Shown: piece after piece, positions 53,300 to 64,000 of the stretch
How positions within the stretch are numbered: position 1 is the stretch's first letter
Layout: each line of letters starts with the position of its first letter
DNA from: Aureobasidium sp. EXF-3400
Taxonomy: Eukaryota; Ascomycota; Dothideomycetes; Dothideales; Saccotheciaceae
Reading direction: 5' to 3'
DNA length: 64,000 nucleotides
Assembly: GCA_024195585.1 (NCBI GenBank)
Contig: SWBL01000037.1
Span: 148,598-212,597, forward strand
Position numbers and translations under genes: made by a program
Notes under the pieces: model-generated
The model's database searches: none
What the model was told of the DNA's origin: nothing
The model's input: the letters and a program-made list of their open reading frames with translations, nothing else

Positions 53300-53917
53300 A
53301 TGCTCGCAGCTTCCAGTCTCAATGCCTTGCGCCTGCCCTTTCAACACTTCCGCCCCACAACACCGTGTTTGCTTGTTTCTTCATTACAACACATCAATAG
53401 CTTTTCACTTGCGTACCATCATATCGACCCAGTTCTCCAAGAAACCAATTTATCGCTTCTTACGGCTGCACTCCGATCTTCCCCAAAAGTTCACAGCTCA
53501 ATACAGATCACTGCTCAGGCAGCATCGAATCGCTATCCTCGAGGTATGTTTGCTAACGCCATCTCAATCATCGCTCATGACCAAGATTCATCTGTTAGCA
53601 ATCCATACATGCCTCAATCCAACGAGAAGCCAAACATGCCGCCCTCTCAAGAACCCCAGCGATTCGATCCCCTAGCTCCTTACCCCAAGCACTATGCTAC
53701 TCTTAGTAGGCTACCCTTTTCTCTCCGCTACATCCACTCAGGTCCACTGATTAGGGATGTAGTCGCAAGCTATGAACAGCAGGCCGAAGGCCAGCGCAAA
53801 GAAGTCGAGAAGCTGGACAAGAAATTCGAGGTGCTGAGTGAAGAATCAAAGGAAGCAAAGGAGGCCGTGGAAAAATTGCAGGATGGCATCGCTAAGGCTA
53901 GCTCTGATCCGCGCTGA
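53300..53917 (+). CDS. Unrecognised protein, up to 205 residues, with a coiled-coil end
   Basis: Chosen start is the first in-frame ATG of the open frame. Residues 1-110 are Ser/Leu-rich and could be leader or non-coding. From about residue 115 the chain is clearly protein-like (SNPYMPQSNEKPNMPPSQEP, then LAPYPKHYATLSRLPFSLRY), ending in a Lys/Glu heptad-like helix (QRKEVEKLDKKFEVLSEESK). A strong GTATGT donor at about 53545 and a GTTAG acceptor 60 nt later suggest an intron that would alter the N-terminal half, so only the C-terminal half is well supported. No family recognised. Confidence 0.4.
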   Translation: MLAASSLNALRLPFQHFRPTTPCLLVSSLQHINSFSLAYHHIDPVLQETNLSLLTAALRSSPKVHSSIQITAQAASNRYPRGMFANAISIIAHDQDSSVSNPYMPQSNEKPNMPPSQEPQRFDPLAPYPKHYATLSRLPFSLRYIHSGPLIRDVVASYEQQAEGQRKEVEKLDKKFEVLSEESKEAKEAVEKLQDGIAKASSDPR

Positions 53918-54429
53918 TGCTTGTCTGGAAATCGAGATGAGAAGGATCTGAGAGATGGTTTGTCCAAATTGACCTCGAATGGTCCCTAACACGAGACACA
54001 GAAGTCGATGATGGGCGTTTTCAAAGAGCAGTGACAGAGGAATCAACTTGCTTCAAGCATTTTCGAGGGTTTTCTGGTTTCAAAAACTCAAGCATCAAAA
54101 TTTATCTTTTCTTTCCTCATCTCATGACGACATGCCGTCAAGATATTTCCATACTCTCACCCCTTGGTTCTCTGCCAAAAGTATACCGTCACCAACCCAG
54201 CCGCTATCTTTTCAAAGCCCGGCTTCTCAACCTCAGCTTTCCCTTTGGCCTTCGGAGACCGAACATCTCTTACCTTGCTTGCCTTGTCCATTGATTTTCG
54301 CACCCAAGAAAGCCGCAAGACCAATCCTCAGTCATCCCAAGATTGCATCAAGAGGGTTTGCCACAAAACATCACCACTCACTTCACACTCCTTCCCCATC
54401 GATTGCAGCCCAATAACACTCCTCTGCCG
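53918..54429. other. Convergent intergenic region
   Basis: Overlapping plus-strand frames here (for example from an ATG at 54132) have mitochondrial-presequence-like ends but no recognisable core. I leave them uncalled. Confidence 0.35.
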
Positions 54430-55059
54430 TCAATTCTTGCGTTGTTGCCGAGGAGGCCAAGGACCGAGACGAGGCTGTTCGTTCCCAATCCTCCACTCAT
54501 ACTCCGAAAGATGCGTCAGAAGAAAATCAGTAGTTGCTTCCAGTCTCTCAAACAACGTCGTTTTGTCCCAATCCTTGATGTTTTCGGGAATGTTTCTGAT
54601 TTTGACGTTTTTGGGAACGTTCTTAATTCTGGTCTTGCTGATGGTGAGGGAGTTTTGGAGGATAGAAGGAGTGATGCCGCTGTGGGAGGGAAGGGAGGTG
54701 GGTTGGATGTTTGTCGGGTTGGAAGGGTTGGTGTTGGCGGAGGATTGAGTTGAGATGGATTGAGAAGGATACGAGTTGTTGTTCTGAGAAGGAAGCAGCT
54801 TGTTGTGTTGAGATGGAAGTGCGATGTCGTTAACAGCGGTGACGGTAGTTGGACCGTGGATAGGGAGTGTAGTGGCAGCATTGTGGTTGACAGTAGACAT
54901 GTTCGAAGATTTGAAGAGTTGTTGACGACGAGGAAGATGCGGATCTGGAAGATCGTCTCCAATACAGCGACTGCCGCAATTCTCGGTGACCTTGAGTTGT
55001 TTTATTGCCTCAGAGAAGATATCGAAGCACACGTAGTCATGTTTTGTCTTTGGGAGCAT
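54430..55059 (-). CDS. Unrecognised Asn/Ser/Thr-rich protein, about 209 residues
   Basis: Chosen start is the ATG at 55059; the frame stays open to 55134 without another ATG, so an upstream exon is possible. Residues 1-55 look folded (KHDYVCFDIFSEAIKQLKVT, CGSRCIGDDLPDPHLPRR). The middle is a Gln/Asn/Ser/Thr low-complexity stretch. Residues about 145-209 again look conserved (IKNVPKNVKIRNIPENIKDW, LFERLEATTDFLLTHLSEYE). No domain is recognised. A second internal ATG at 54900 is a possible alternative start. Confidence 0.45.
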   Translation of the reverse strand: MLPKTKHDYVCFDIFSEAIKQLKVTENCGSRCIGDDLPDPHLPRRQQLFKSSNMSTVNHNAATTLPIHGPTTVTAVNDIALPSQHNKLLPSQNNNSYPSQSISTQSSANTNPSNPTNIQPTSLPSHSGITPSILQNSLTISKTRIKNVPKNVKIRNIPENIKDWDKTTLFERLEATTDFLLTHLSEYEWRIGNEQPRLGPWPPRQQRKN

Positions 55060-57478
55060 CGATCGTTTTCCGGAGATTGGATCCACTTCGATCACTTTCT
55101 TGGCGACTAATGCAAGGAATAGAGACACAAACAAACATGTAACTCAGTTTGTCATGCCGAATCTTGATTCAAAGTGGATCAGGAGGTCTAGGAACAAAGA
55201 ACAGTCTTGTGATTTCCAGACCTCACGTGAAGAACAGCAGCAACCCGACACCAAAACATCATGTCTTCAATGCCCAACGAGAGCATACATACGAGACGCA
55301 AGCTTGTTGCCGAGAGTGTTTGATGGAAAGCAAAAAGAAAAGCTCAGTGAAAGCGTCGAACCTGAGTGCTTAGTGACATAACAAAGCCTACTGTCCGAAC
55401 TGTGTCTCTGCATACACCATAAGCATAGAAACTCTGCCTTCACAAGAACACCAACAATGAAAACAAGAGTATGGGATCTCAAACAGCATGAACAACAAGA
55501 AGGGTAAAAAGGAGCAAAAAAGGGAGCATTGGTCTTGACCGACGATCAATCTCAGCCAACACCGATGGGATGGTATAGTGCACAAGACTGGCGCCTGATT
55601 TCAGTCAAGTTCAGGGGAATCATTCCGCTGCACCAAGTAGCACGGATTGTCATCCTGCTCTTCCCCATCTGATAGGTCAGCGGGATTTCTTAACTGTATG
55701 CCTTTGCCATCTCCATTGAGCCTTGGCAGTGACATAGTCACATATTAATATAGTCGAGAACGGTGACAGTAAACATTATCGACAATCCAACTATCCTGTC
55801 TTAATCAACCTCCACAACAACATGCAGCGTTCAACGTCGCTATTCCATCGTTCATCAACATCTGGCACTTGGCTCCGAGATGTGTGCTTCAATCAAGGTC
55901 GATGTGACTTTTCTGAATCAGAAAAAAAAAAAAAAAGAGCCAAGACACCAGGTTTCGTGGAAATGGCTGAGCTGTTGAGCTGCCCATCGGACCTACTTGG
56001 AGGAGCGCTCGCAAAAGCTGGTGTGTAGATGACTTGATCCGGAAATAGTCGTCAGGCCTGGTGTATATTTGAGGAACATTGCTTCCAGGTTGCCGACTCC
56101 TAGTAGTGGAAGTTGTTGTAGCTGGTGTATACATCGTAGTAACATCTGATCCTGTATCTGAGCTTTTAGGCGAATCGTCCAAGACCCAAAGTATTCGTCA
56201 TTGGTCATCCCTCTGCAAGCTCGACACGACTAGTCTTAAAGAGTAGTAGATGAACATAGTGTTGACCCAGAGTGTTGGACAAGTGGTACCTGGCTTCAAC
56301 AAGTCTTCATGGCTGATTCGATCAGTAGATGCACTCAGAGGTTGGTGCACTTTGAGTCCCGGTACTCAGTGTGACTGTTCTCACATCTCTGTTGCATATA
56401 ACATGGAGCTTGCTGGAGCCAGAAGAAACAGTAGCAGAAGGTCTTGGTGTGAAGACTGTTGTAGATGAAGATGAAGATGCAGCATCAAAGGCAGAGTCGT
56501 AGTTACCACCGCGAAGTTTGGAAAAGAAAAAAAAAAAGAGACTTCCTACTTCACCACCCCTTCCGTCGGCCACTTCGCTCGAGCGACGGCGTGTCAGTTG
56601 GTGAAAGCGAAATGATCGGCCATAGCGGTCACGCCTGGGATTGAACCAGTAACTTGACGCGAAGGCAAGCCATTGCGCCAACGGACTGCTACAGGAGAAA
56701 AAGCAAGCTCTTTTGGTTATGACACCTTGAGTACCTGATACTGGTTATGAATTGTAAAGAAGCAAAGTCAATATATGAGATAGCATCTAATTACTCACTA
56801 CCACCCCTTAACTCGGGCTCCGGACTCAAAGTTCCCATGTTCGTTGGACCAATTGCGATTGCTATCTTCATCCAGACCTTTGGATTCCTGGGAGACGGCG
56901 CGCGCGAATTGCGAGTGCCAGATCCAGAAAATCTCGAAGGCTGTGGATTTGGATCACCGTGCTCCTTGAGCCGACATCAACTTGGTGAGACAAAGCGTCC
57001 TCCAAGTGTCTTTTCAAGTGCGTCTTGTCCTGCTTCATCTAGAATCTAGATACCATCACTCATAAACGTGCCTGAAAACGAAGCTTCTTCCAAAAAGACA
57101 AGCCCAAGTGTTGGATCAACTCAACAAGAGAAAGACGAACAAACACATCATTCTAAACAGATCGAAAGGAGGCTCATTAGTCTGGATGAGTCAGAGCAAC
57201 AAAGTAGAAAGACGATCCTGGTATTTCAGAAGAGCATCGAATAAATCAAGAAACCCGCCCCCAATATAAAAGTTACAAAGAATGATAAAAAAGAAAGCGC
57301 AACAACTTTCCTAGGCATGCAAATCAAAAAGTGTATCAGGGCCGTGGTGGAAAAGACAAACACAGAAAAAAGACGCCAAAATGAAATTGAAACATAAACC
57401 CCCCGCTCAGAAAGATGATGCCATTCCTTATACTCAACGACAAACAAAAACGACAACCTTTACCTCAAAGACAACCTT
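55060..57478. other. 2.4-kb gene-poor stretch with homopolymer runs
   Basis: Short minus-strand frames rich in Ser/Thr (around 56030-56180 and 56325-56510) lack ATG starts and are not called. An A15-type run at 55921-55936 and another at 56527-56537 are present; the second ends the tRNA-derived remnant listed separately. Confidence 0.45.
56527..56692 (-). repeat. tRNA-Arg-derived SINE-like remnant with poly-T tail
   Basis: The minus strand from 56692 to 56622 resembles tRNA-Arg(TCG). It has a D-arm/A-box GGCGCAATGG, CTTCG at the anticodon position, B box GGTTCAATCC and 3' acceptor GGCGTGACCG. Outer ends TAGCAGTCCG and CGTGACCGCTA pair if one transition and one deleted base are allowed. The anticodon stem is imperfect, so it is not a functional tRNA. 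About 85 nt of unrelated sequence follow and end in a run of 11 T (minus strand), the layout of a tRNA-derived short interspersed element. Confidence 0.5.
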
Positions 57479-60400
57479 CTAGATCCCAGCTTCTTGCTCA
57501 TTGCTATGATGTTGGTGAAGCCCATTTTGCCCGTTCAATTGACTCCAATCACCCATATCACCCCCCTCGCCATCTTCGCCTCCTTCGTATGCTTCCTTGG
57601 CCATGGCACCGCCAGCATCAAGCTGTTGTTGCATGACTGCTTGTGCGGACACAATCTCTGCTAATCGCTTCAGTCGCGGTGTTTGTAGCCATGAGGGTGT
57701 GTAGGTCTCGAGTGCTGTAATGACACGGGGCTCGGCGATTTCATAAGGACCGCTGTCGTCCATGTCAACAGCAGGGAGGAGGAGGACGTCAGTCTTGGGG
57801 TCGGTGACGCGAGATGCAACGGCTTTCATGATTTCGCCGTTGATGGGTTGTTCGTAATCGGCGACAAGGTATTGGTTGAGAAGCTTTTGAATTTGGTTGG
57901 GCGAGAGCCTAGTGTGTAGTCAGTATATGCAATCCACGAACATTCAGAACAAGAAAATACTTACATCCAGCAAATGTCCTGGATAATCTCAATGTCGTTG
58001 AGTGTCGCCTTCTTGAGCTGCAAAAGCTTGGTGGCTTGCATGAGGTGCTCAAGCTGGAGAGTACCCTCGGGCATATCGTGGCTCTTGCACCATTCCTCAA
58101 TTCTGGTAATGTTGTAGTTGATTTGCAGACCACGCTTCCACGAGAGGAAGTTACGGCGCATGAGAAGATCGTTGAAGGCAGTGACACCGACAAGTCGGAG
58201 AAGTTCAGTGATGGTTTGGGTGATGATGGAATCCTCGAGGTAGAATGCCTTCATGGCCTTGAAGACGTTGTTGAGGAGGGAAAGTAGGTTGTCCATGCTG
58301 AAGGCAGGGGCGTTGTTGGATTGCAGAAGCTTGCCAAGGAAGCGGTTGCTCTCGTTGGTGACAAAGCCAGGAAGTGATTGAGACTCGATAATGGCAGGAA
58401 CGATCATCTTGTGCAGCTTCTTCTTCAACACCTTCATCCAAGTGTGGTAGATGTTAAATTCAAGACTTTCCAAGTCGTGCTTAACAATCTCGAGAAGGCG
58501 GTCGTATTCAAAGTTGTCAGTCTTTTGTGCCTCGTACCAGTCTTCAGCAAGGAAGACGAATGAAAGCATCTCGTGGACGTTTGACAGCCAGAAAGCACCA
58601 GGGTTAACTGCCTCGTCACCATCGTGCTGCATGACCTCTTGCTGAATGGACTGCATAACATTGGCAAGGAAGCGTTCAGACTCCTTGACGAAGCCGTTGT
58701 TCCACATCTCGGAGGTAACAAGGTTGATAAGGTATGCAGGGAATAAGACTTCCTTGTCGGTAGGTGGTGGGGTAGATCCAGGAGAAGGAATCTTGAGGTT
58801 TCTGATAAGACCCATTGAGACTTCGTCATTCAGGGAATCTTCATTGGCAAGCAAGTTCTCAAGCTCCATCTCAACGTTCTCTAAGTCAGGCTTGAAGGTA
58901 GATCCGGAAAGAGTCTGCTGATGACCGCTAGTAGCACCAAACGCCATGGAAACTGGCCGAGGGTTGAAGGTACCGCTGAATCTATCGGTGTTGGTAGGTT
59001 CGAAGCCAGCGCTGCGTCGCTTAGGCTTTTTCGAAGATGATGAAACGAGATTGATGAGACCGCTGGCCTGACTGGCGACACCATTGCTCACTTCACCGTT
59101 GATAGGAGCAGCGCGCTTGGCATGCTCCAGCTGATCTTGGAGTTCTGCTAGCTGTTGTCTCAAAGACATCTTCTCGGTCTCGGAGACGGTAATGCTCTGC
59201 CTTGAGTTCTCCAACTCCTCTGTGGTCACGCGGAGTGATTCACGCAATGCCTTTTCTTCCTCCTGAAGTCTGCGCATGCTCGATGCAGATTCCTTGTAGC
59301 TGTGTTGCAGCTTGGCCATCTCCTCTTCGAGCTGACCAACCTTGGCAGCGCTCATGCCAGCCTGGTTGGCCTCTGCCTGGAGCTCCTTTGCCCTTTGCTC
59401 GAGACCCTGAGTACGGTTCTTCCAGGTGTTGAGCTGGTTCTCATAGTTTTGTACTTGATGCTTGAGAGCCTTGTTCTCGGTTCTCACAGCACCGAGCGAC
59501 TGAGTAAGCTCGACGACCTTATTCTCAAGCTTGTATGAAATTTGCTTGAGGTCTCTAGCCTCCTCACGCAAACCCTTGTAAGCCTTACGGGCCTGTTTAC
59601 CTCTCCACAGACCTTGCACGAGGACGACCTTGCGTCTGTAGTCGGTCCATTCCTTACGCTGCTGACCTGATCTCCAGGCTCTCTGAATGGTACGAGCAGC
59701 ATTTCCTAGTCTCGTGTCCAGAATGTTCTTGCGGCAGAGGTATCCCTTGGTCGCCGCTTCGAACTGGATGAGATTGTTGCGGACAAGTAAGAAGTTCTTC
59801 CGTTCCTTTTGGCCTCTCCACACCCGTTGGATTGTGGTGGCAGCTTTTGTACGCCGCGCATCGTCTGCATTGCGCCGTGCGACGCATCCTCGCACAAGGG
59901 ACTGAAACCCACGTACAGAGCCGATTGCTTCGAGGTAACGACGGCGGTAGTATTTGGCACGGAGGTTCTTCTGGATCATGATAGCAGCATCGTTGAGGCG
60001 GCTGGTTCTCAGGTTCTCGAGGAACGCAAGCATGCCGGCACGGAAGAAGATCTTGGTCAGACCAAGCTGGTACTTGCTTGTAGCATCATTGGCAGCTCCG
60101 CCAAGTGCCTGGGTCAAGATAGCGTTGGCCATGTCTCTGAGATCGGAAGTCCACAGTGTTGATGGTACAAGCATGTAGTATCGTAGGGCGAACTCTTCGT
60201 AGGTCCATCTTGTAGGATATCCAGCACAACTGATTCTGACAGTCTCAAGAACACCACAAGCACGCAATTGACCCAAGACCATGGGACCTTCGAACTTCCA
60301 GGCTTCCTTGGCTTCGTTGGGCTTGATACAGCGAATGTAGTGCACATCGGTAGAGTTGATGGTGCTCATCAGTTCAATCAGGGACGACTTGAAGATACCA

Positions 60401-62519
60401 CCAAGAGTAGGCTTTCTTGCTGTGGCAGCACCAGGTCTCTTTCCAGGAGCAGCAACAGCAGAGGGCTTGGTTTGAGCAGCTGCAGTGTCGCGTTCACGCA
60501 CGGCAGAAGCAGCCTCAAGGATCTCAGTGAGGAATGAGTTAGACGAGGCGCGAAGAACCTCCATGTGCTCATCGGGAACAGTATCTCTGTTCTTCTCGAT
60601 GAAGCCGTCGGACTCGTATGCAACATCAACAGCATAATGGCAGACAGTAAAGGCCGACTTGCCGAATCTGGGCTTCTTGAAGAACTTTGACTTGCTGTCG
60701 CCGAAGCTGGTGTGGAGCTTGGTAACGAAAGATTCATCGGAACCCATAGGCAATCTCGATTCTTCATCCAGCAGAGCAAGAACACCAAGCTTGCCTTCAA
60801 TCAAATCAATGCAAGGCTGGTTGTCGGAGAAATCAATGAACTTCCAGTCGATCTCTTCGCGAAGATATTCTTCCTGTTCGAGCTTGAAGACGTGCTGGTT
60901 GAACTCTTGCTGAAGCTTCTCGTTGGCATAGTTGATACAGAACTGTTCGAACGAGTTCTTGGCAAAGTGCTCGAAACCGTAGATATCCAAGACACCGATG
61001 AAGGATTTGACGTTGCCGAGGACCTCAGGAGTAGCCAAACTGCTGTTGAGAATCTCGACGAGCCAGTCGAACAAGCTGGAGTAAATGTACTTGGCGACTG
61101 AGTCACGAACGACGGTGGCTTGCTGTTGGGTCAAGTTTGATGTAATCTTCTCACCTCTAGTGACAAGCTGTTTCTTGACTGTCCATTTGGCAAAGCTCTC
61201 GGCATCGATTCCAAGAAGCTCGCAAGCCTTGACAACAGAAGCGTCGGTAGCGGAGAGGTTCGAATCGGTGCGAGTAGCGATGATCTTGATGTTTCCGATG
61301 TGCAACAGAGCAGCGAGAATTTTCCAGATGGAAGACTGCTGTTCTGCAGAAACACCGATTCTGGTCAGGGCCTCCTTGGTGTCGCTGAACTCCTTGGCAT
61401 CATCCAGACCTTCAATCTGGGCAGCGTTACCCTGGTTGAGGTAATCGAACTCTTCGACGGGTATCAAGCCAAGCTCTTCCTTTTCAGCATCTGAAGCACC
61501 AGCGACAAGTTGGTAAAAGATGTGGTAGTTCCTCTCCTTAAGTGGTTGGAAGACCAATCTCGAGCGCTCGAGCAGGTATACTCTGATCCTCGCACCAATA
61601 ATGTCCGTCGTCTTGTCAAACATGATCTCGATGTACTTTCCGAAACGGGATGAGTTGTCGTTGCGGGTTGTCTTTGCGTTACCGAAAGCTTCCATGATAG
61701 GGTTGGTAGCCAGAATCTGCTCTTCGGTCTCGCTCATGCTCTCGACGCGGCCCTTTGAGCGAGAGCCGGGCTGATCGGGAGATTCTCTTGTCGCAAAGTA
61801 GCGCATGATGTATTTGGCAGAAACGGTCTTTCCGGCACCAGACTCTCCCGAAACAACAATGGTCTGGTTGCGGCCATCTCTCAGCATATCCCTGTGCTGT
61901 GTTAGCATATGGACACGGCGCTGGTGTGGTTGGCACGTACGCGAAAGCCTCCTCTGCTATAGCAAACAAATGCGGCGCTTGTGTTTGGCGCTGCTTGCCG
62001 GCGTAAATCTGAACCATTCCCGGAACATAGAGTGAGTCGACACGGGCGAAGGGGTTGGTAGCAATAAGGACAATACCCGAGTATGTGTAAATTTCTTTTT
62101 GAGCATATCGTAGTTTGATGGCTTGTAACACTGTATGGCTGTGTCAGTGCTGTCGTGGGCGGGCAGTGGAGAGAGGTGGGAAGGTGTGGTTACCTGCAGG
62201 CTCGTTCAAATGCGAAAGATTGGTCAAGTCGTCAGATGCCTCCAGCATTGTTGGGTTCATCAGCGGTGGCAGTTTGGGGTCCTTGCCGTCGGCGATGGCG
62301 GCCAGCGTCGTCTCGATGGATTTTGTCTGTAGCAAGCCATGAGCGCCGTATCTCAGTGTTTGTTTGGACTTGTTGTGAGCATACCTCTCCATTGGCCAGC
62401 TGGAAGACCAGCGTGACCTTGTCTCCGTCAATGTTCTTCTGCTCAACCTCGGAGGCAACCCAGCCCTCGGTGGCATCGGGCTGCCAGGCCTTGGTGCCGA
62501 CATCATACGTCGCTGCCAT
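57479..62519 (-). CDS. Class V myosin heavy chain (Myo2/MyoE type), five exons
   Basis: Exons 62519-62385, 62326-62194, 62130-61941, 61891-57965 and 57908-57479 give 1604 residues. This actin motor carries vesicles, organelles and spindle-orientation cargo to growing tips. An SH3-like N-terminus (GWVASEVEQKNIDGDKVTLV) precedes the motor: NPFARVDSLY, P-loop GESGAGKT near 165, switch I NDNSSRFGKY, switch II DIYGFE, and CIKPNEAK in the actin-binding region. Six IQ motifs lie at about 770-905 (for example IQKNLRAKYYRRRYL, IQRVWRGQKERKNF). A coiled coil follows to about 1075, a Ser/Pro linker, then the globular DIL cargo domain (about 1200-1500: MEVLKKKLHKM-type helices, LSLLNNVFKAMKAFYLEDSI). The C-terminal tail is Gln/Glu/Gly-rich. 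All four introns are 49-63 nt and all junctions restore family sequence. Confidence 0.95.
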
Positions 62520-63300
62520 ACTGGCTCGGAGGCGGACGGTCGAGGGAACAACGAGGGACGATTAGTAGCGTGTCGCAGCCGTGGATGGTTGTGTCGGCAA
62601 GCAGGTCAGAAATGCTGCAACATTCAGGCAAACAGGAGCTCTGGGGAGAAGGAAAAGAAAGACAGTTGGAACCCCGACGACTCCTTGTCCAGCAAAAGAT
62701 TAGGACTGCAGAATAGGTATTATGGTGAGAAGTTGCTGTCTATCTTTTGGTTCAAGACCCTCTGGCTCGCTGGCTGCCGACGATTCCACGGCATCAACAT
62801 TCAGAGCCCGTGCACCCGAATAAGGGGCATGCCCGTGCACCGGCGGGGAAAGCATAAACACACAACTTGAAACAACCACACTGGACAACTTTAATGCCTT
62901 GTGCTACTGACATGTGCTGCTTATGGTATTCACATGCGAGTTTTGTAGCACCTCTTTGGATAACTGTCTGTCATTCTAGAGGCTGTAGTATGCTATCATC
63001 ATGTTGGCCTCCTGGTGGAGCATCTTCCAAGCATTCCTGTCGAAAGCCTGAGTGGAGTCCATCTGAATTACTGTAGGAACAAATCCAAGGGCAACAGCAG
63101 ACCGCTCCCGGCCTTAGAAGCCTGACAGACCTAGTACCACGACATCAGCATGGTATATGAACACTTTGTTCTTCACTGGTTTGTCTCTACAGCAGAAGTG
63201 AACCCTCATCACTATCGTTTGCTCGCACCATTCTGGTAGAAAATGTGGTCAGGGTGATACTCATAACAAATCAATTTCGAAAGTCACCAGTGCGGACGTT
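62520..63300. other. Myosin V upstream region
   Basis: Promoter and leader of the myosin gene, then ordinary sequence. No gene recognised. Confidence 0.45.
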
Positions 63301-63325
63301 AAATGGCATGGAATAAGTAGAATGT

Positions 63326-63409
63326 TGGAATATTCCACCGATATTAAGTGGAATATTCCACTCCGTTAGCATGGAATAGAATCGTCAATTTTAGTGGAAT
63401 ATTCTACTA
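63326..63409. repeat. Clustered GGAATATTCC palindromes
   Basis: TGGAATATTCCA at 63326-63337, the 16-nt perfect palindrome AGTGGAATATTCCACT at 63347-63362, and an 18-nt palindrome with one mismatch at 63392-63409. Half-sites TGGAATA recur at about 63309 and 63372. Confidence 0.8.
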
Positions 63410-63520
63410 TTCCACTCCTTAGAAGGAAGGTTAATTAATGTTACTAGTCCCTTTTAGTAAAGAGGTTACCCTACTTTAAAGCTGCTTACATAATAATGCT
63501 AAGCCTCCCAATTACTAATC

Positions 63521-63636
63521 GGTTCTGTGGTGCAACGGTAGCACGCTCTAGTAAGATGTGGTTTAGTGTGTTACGATAGCTTATAATATACTAAACCACT
63601 AATAGAGAGACTAGGGTTCGACTCCTTATAGGACTA
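63521..63636 (+). tRNA. tRNA-like unit with a hairpin insert in the anticodon loop
   Basis: A near-complete cloverleaf: acceptor GGTTCTG pairs with TAGGACT (three G-T pairs) with discriminator A, D arm GTGCAACGGTAGCAC, anticodon stem CTCTA/TAGAG, and T arm TAGGG-TTCGACT-CCTTA. The anticodon loop carries about 45 extra bases that form a perfect 10-bp hairpin (GTGGTTTAGT with ACTAAACCAC). If the insert is an intron after position 37 the anticodon would be AAG, but the short variable arm does not suit tRNA-Leu, so identity is doubtful. It could be a degraded gene or the head of a SINE. Confidence 0.45.
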
Positions 63637-63655
63637 TTTTTTTTTTTTTTTTTTT
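63637..63655 (+). terminator. T19 run after the tRNA-like unit
   Basis: Nineteen consecutive T directly follow the discriminator base. This could act as a Pol III terminator but is much longer than the usual 4-6, more like a retroposon tail. Confidence 0.5.
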
Positions 63656-64000
63656 ACGATATTTGATTAGTTAGATCTTATCTCTAAGATAAGATCTTAG
63701 CTACCGATTAGTAGATCGCGCAAAGCCTTATACGTTCTTCTTAACGCATCTTAACTTAGTTATCCTATCTTCTACCATCTTTCTACTTCCCTCTTACTTA
63801 ATACTAGCACTTAGCTCTTAGTTCTCTTCCTGTCTTAATTAGTATATAATCTAATTTTAATTCTAACCCTTATATTATGTATTTAATAGCTAATTAAGAG
63901 TATAAGTTATAAGAGCTATAAAGCTAACTAAACTCTCGATTATCTTAGAGCTAGCCGCTATACGCCTCTAAATAGAGTACCCTCTTTAAATTCGCCTCTA
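63656..64000. repeat. RIP-like AT-rich repeat sequence, continuing beyond the window
   Basis: By eye I count only about three TpG and four CpA in roughly 345 nt, while TpA is very frequent and CpG still occurs. That is the signature of repeat-induced point mutation (CpA to TpA on both strands). No coding frame survives. Confidence 0.65.

Noticed and set aside
54132..54416. Plus-strand 94-codon frame with a mitochondrial-presequence-like end
   Set aside because: No conserved core, and an overlapping frame is equally open.
55889..56510. Ser/Thr-rich minus-strand frames flanking homopolymer runs
   Set aside because: Starts are not ATG and the frames run into homopolymers and the tRNA-derived remnant; probably not protein-coding.

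Overview
The window is nuclear DNA of a filamentous ascomycete (Pezizomycotina, quite possibly a Dothideomycete; the class is my inference). Support comes from short spliceosomal introns of about 48-125 nt with GTRNGY-type donors and CTAAC/CTAAT branch sites, typical fungal families (Vps10 with two sortilin repeats, DUF3431, UPF0303, Zn2Cys6, DPR-motif dehydrin-like protein), and a right edge whose base composition looks like repeat-induced point mutation (RIP).

Layout. 1-14 kb: DPR/dehydrin-like stress protein (+), LSM7 (-), a protein with a mid-chain Zn2Cys6 finger (+), APC4 (-) and delta-COP/RET2 (-). 14-27 kb: an acidic protein of unknown function (+), a UPF0303/DUF336 protein (-), DRS1 DEAD-box helicase (+), tRNA-Gln(CUG) (-), a possible 81-residue spliced gene (-), a 120-nt-period direct repeat, and VPS10 (-). 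28-38 kb: two unrecognised proteins, a monocarboxylate-type MFS transporter (-), a transporter-like membrane protein joined to a DUF3431 domain (+), a PAP2/Aur1-like membrane protein (-) and a membrane RING protein (+). 39-44 kb: MPS1 kinase (-), ribulose-5-phosphate 3-epimerase (+) and tRNA-Gly(GCC) (+).

44-57 kb is gene-poor and looks accessory. It holds a 45-nt near-perfect palindrome, a truncated topoisomerase II core without ATPase and TOPRIM domains, a DHYC-type palmitoyltransferase flanked by two decayed copies of the same unknown coding fragment, two poorly supported genes and a tRNA-Arg-derived remnant with a homopolymer tail. 57.5-62.5 kb is class V myosin (-). The last 700 nt switch to palindromic AT-rich repeats, a tRNA-like unit with a hairpin insert and a T19 tail, and a segment almost devoid of CpA/TpG.

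The recognisable genes are unlinked housekeeping functions: RNA decay and splicing, ribosome assembly, the spindle checkpoint and anaphase-promoting complex, COPI, vacuolar sorting, actin-based transport and the pentose-phosphate pathway. I see no biosynthetic cluster and no CRISPR array. Exon models were inferred by reading splice signals and keeping frame; none was confirmed by transcripts. Most of the novelty lies in 44-57 kb and 63.3-64 kb.
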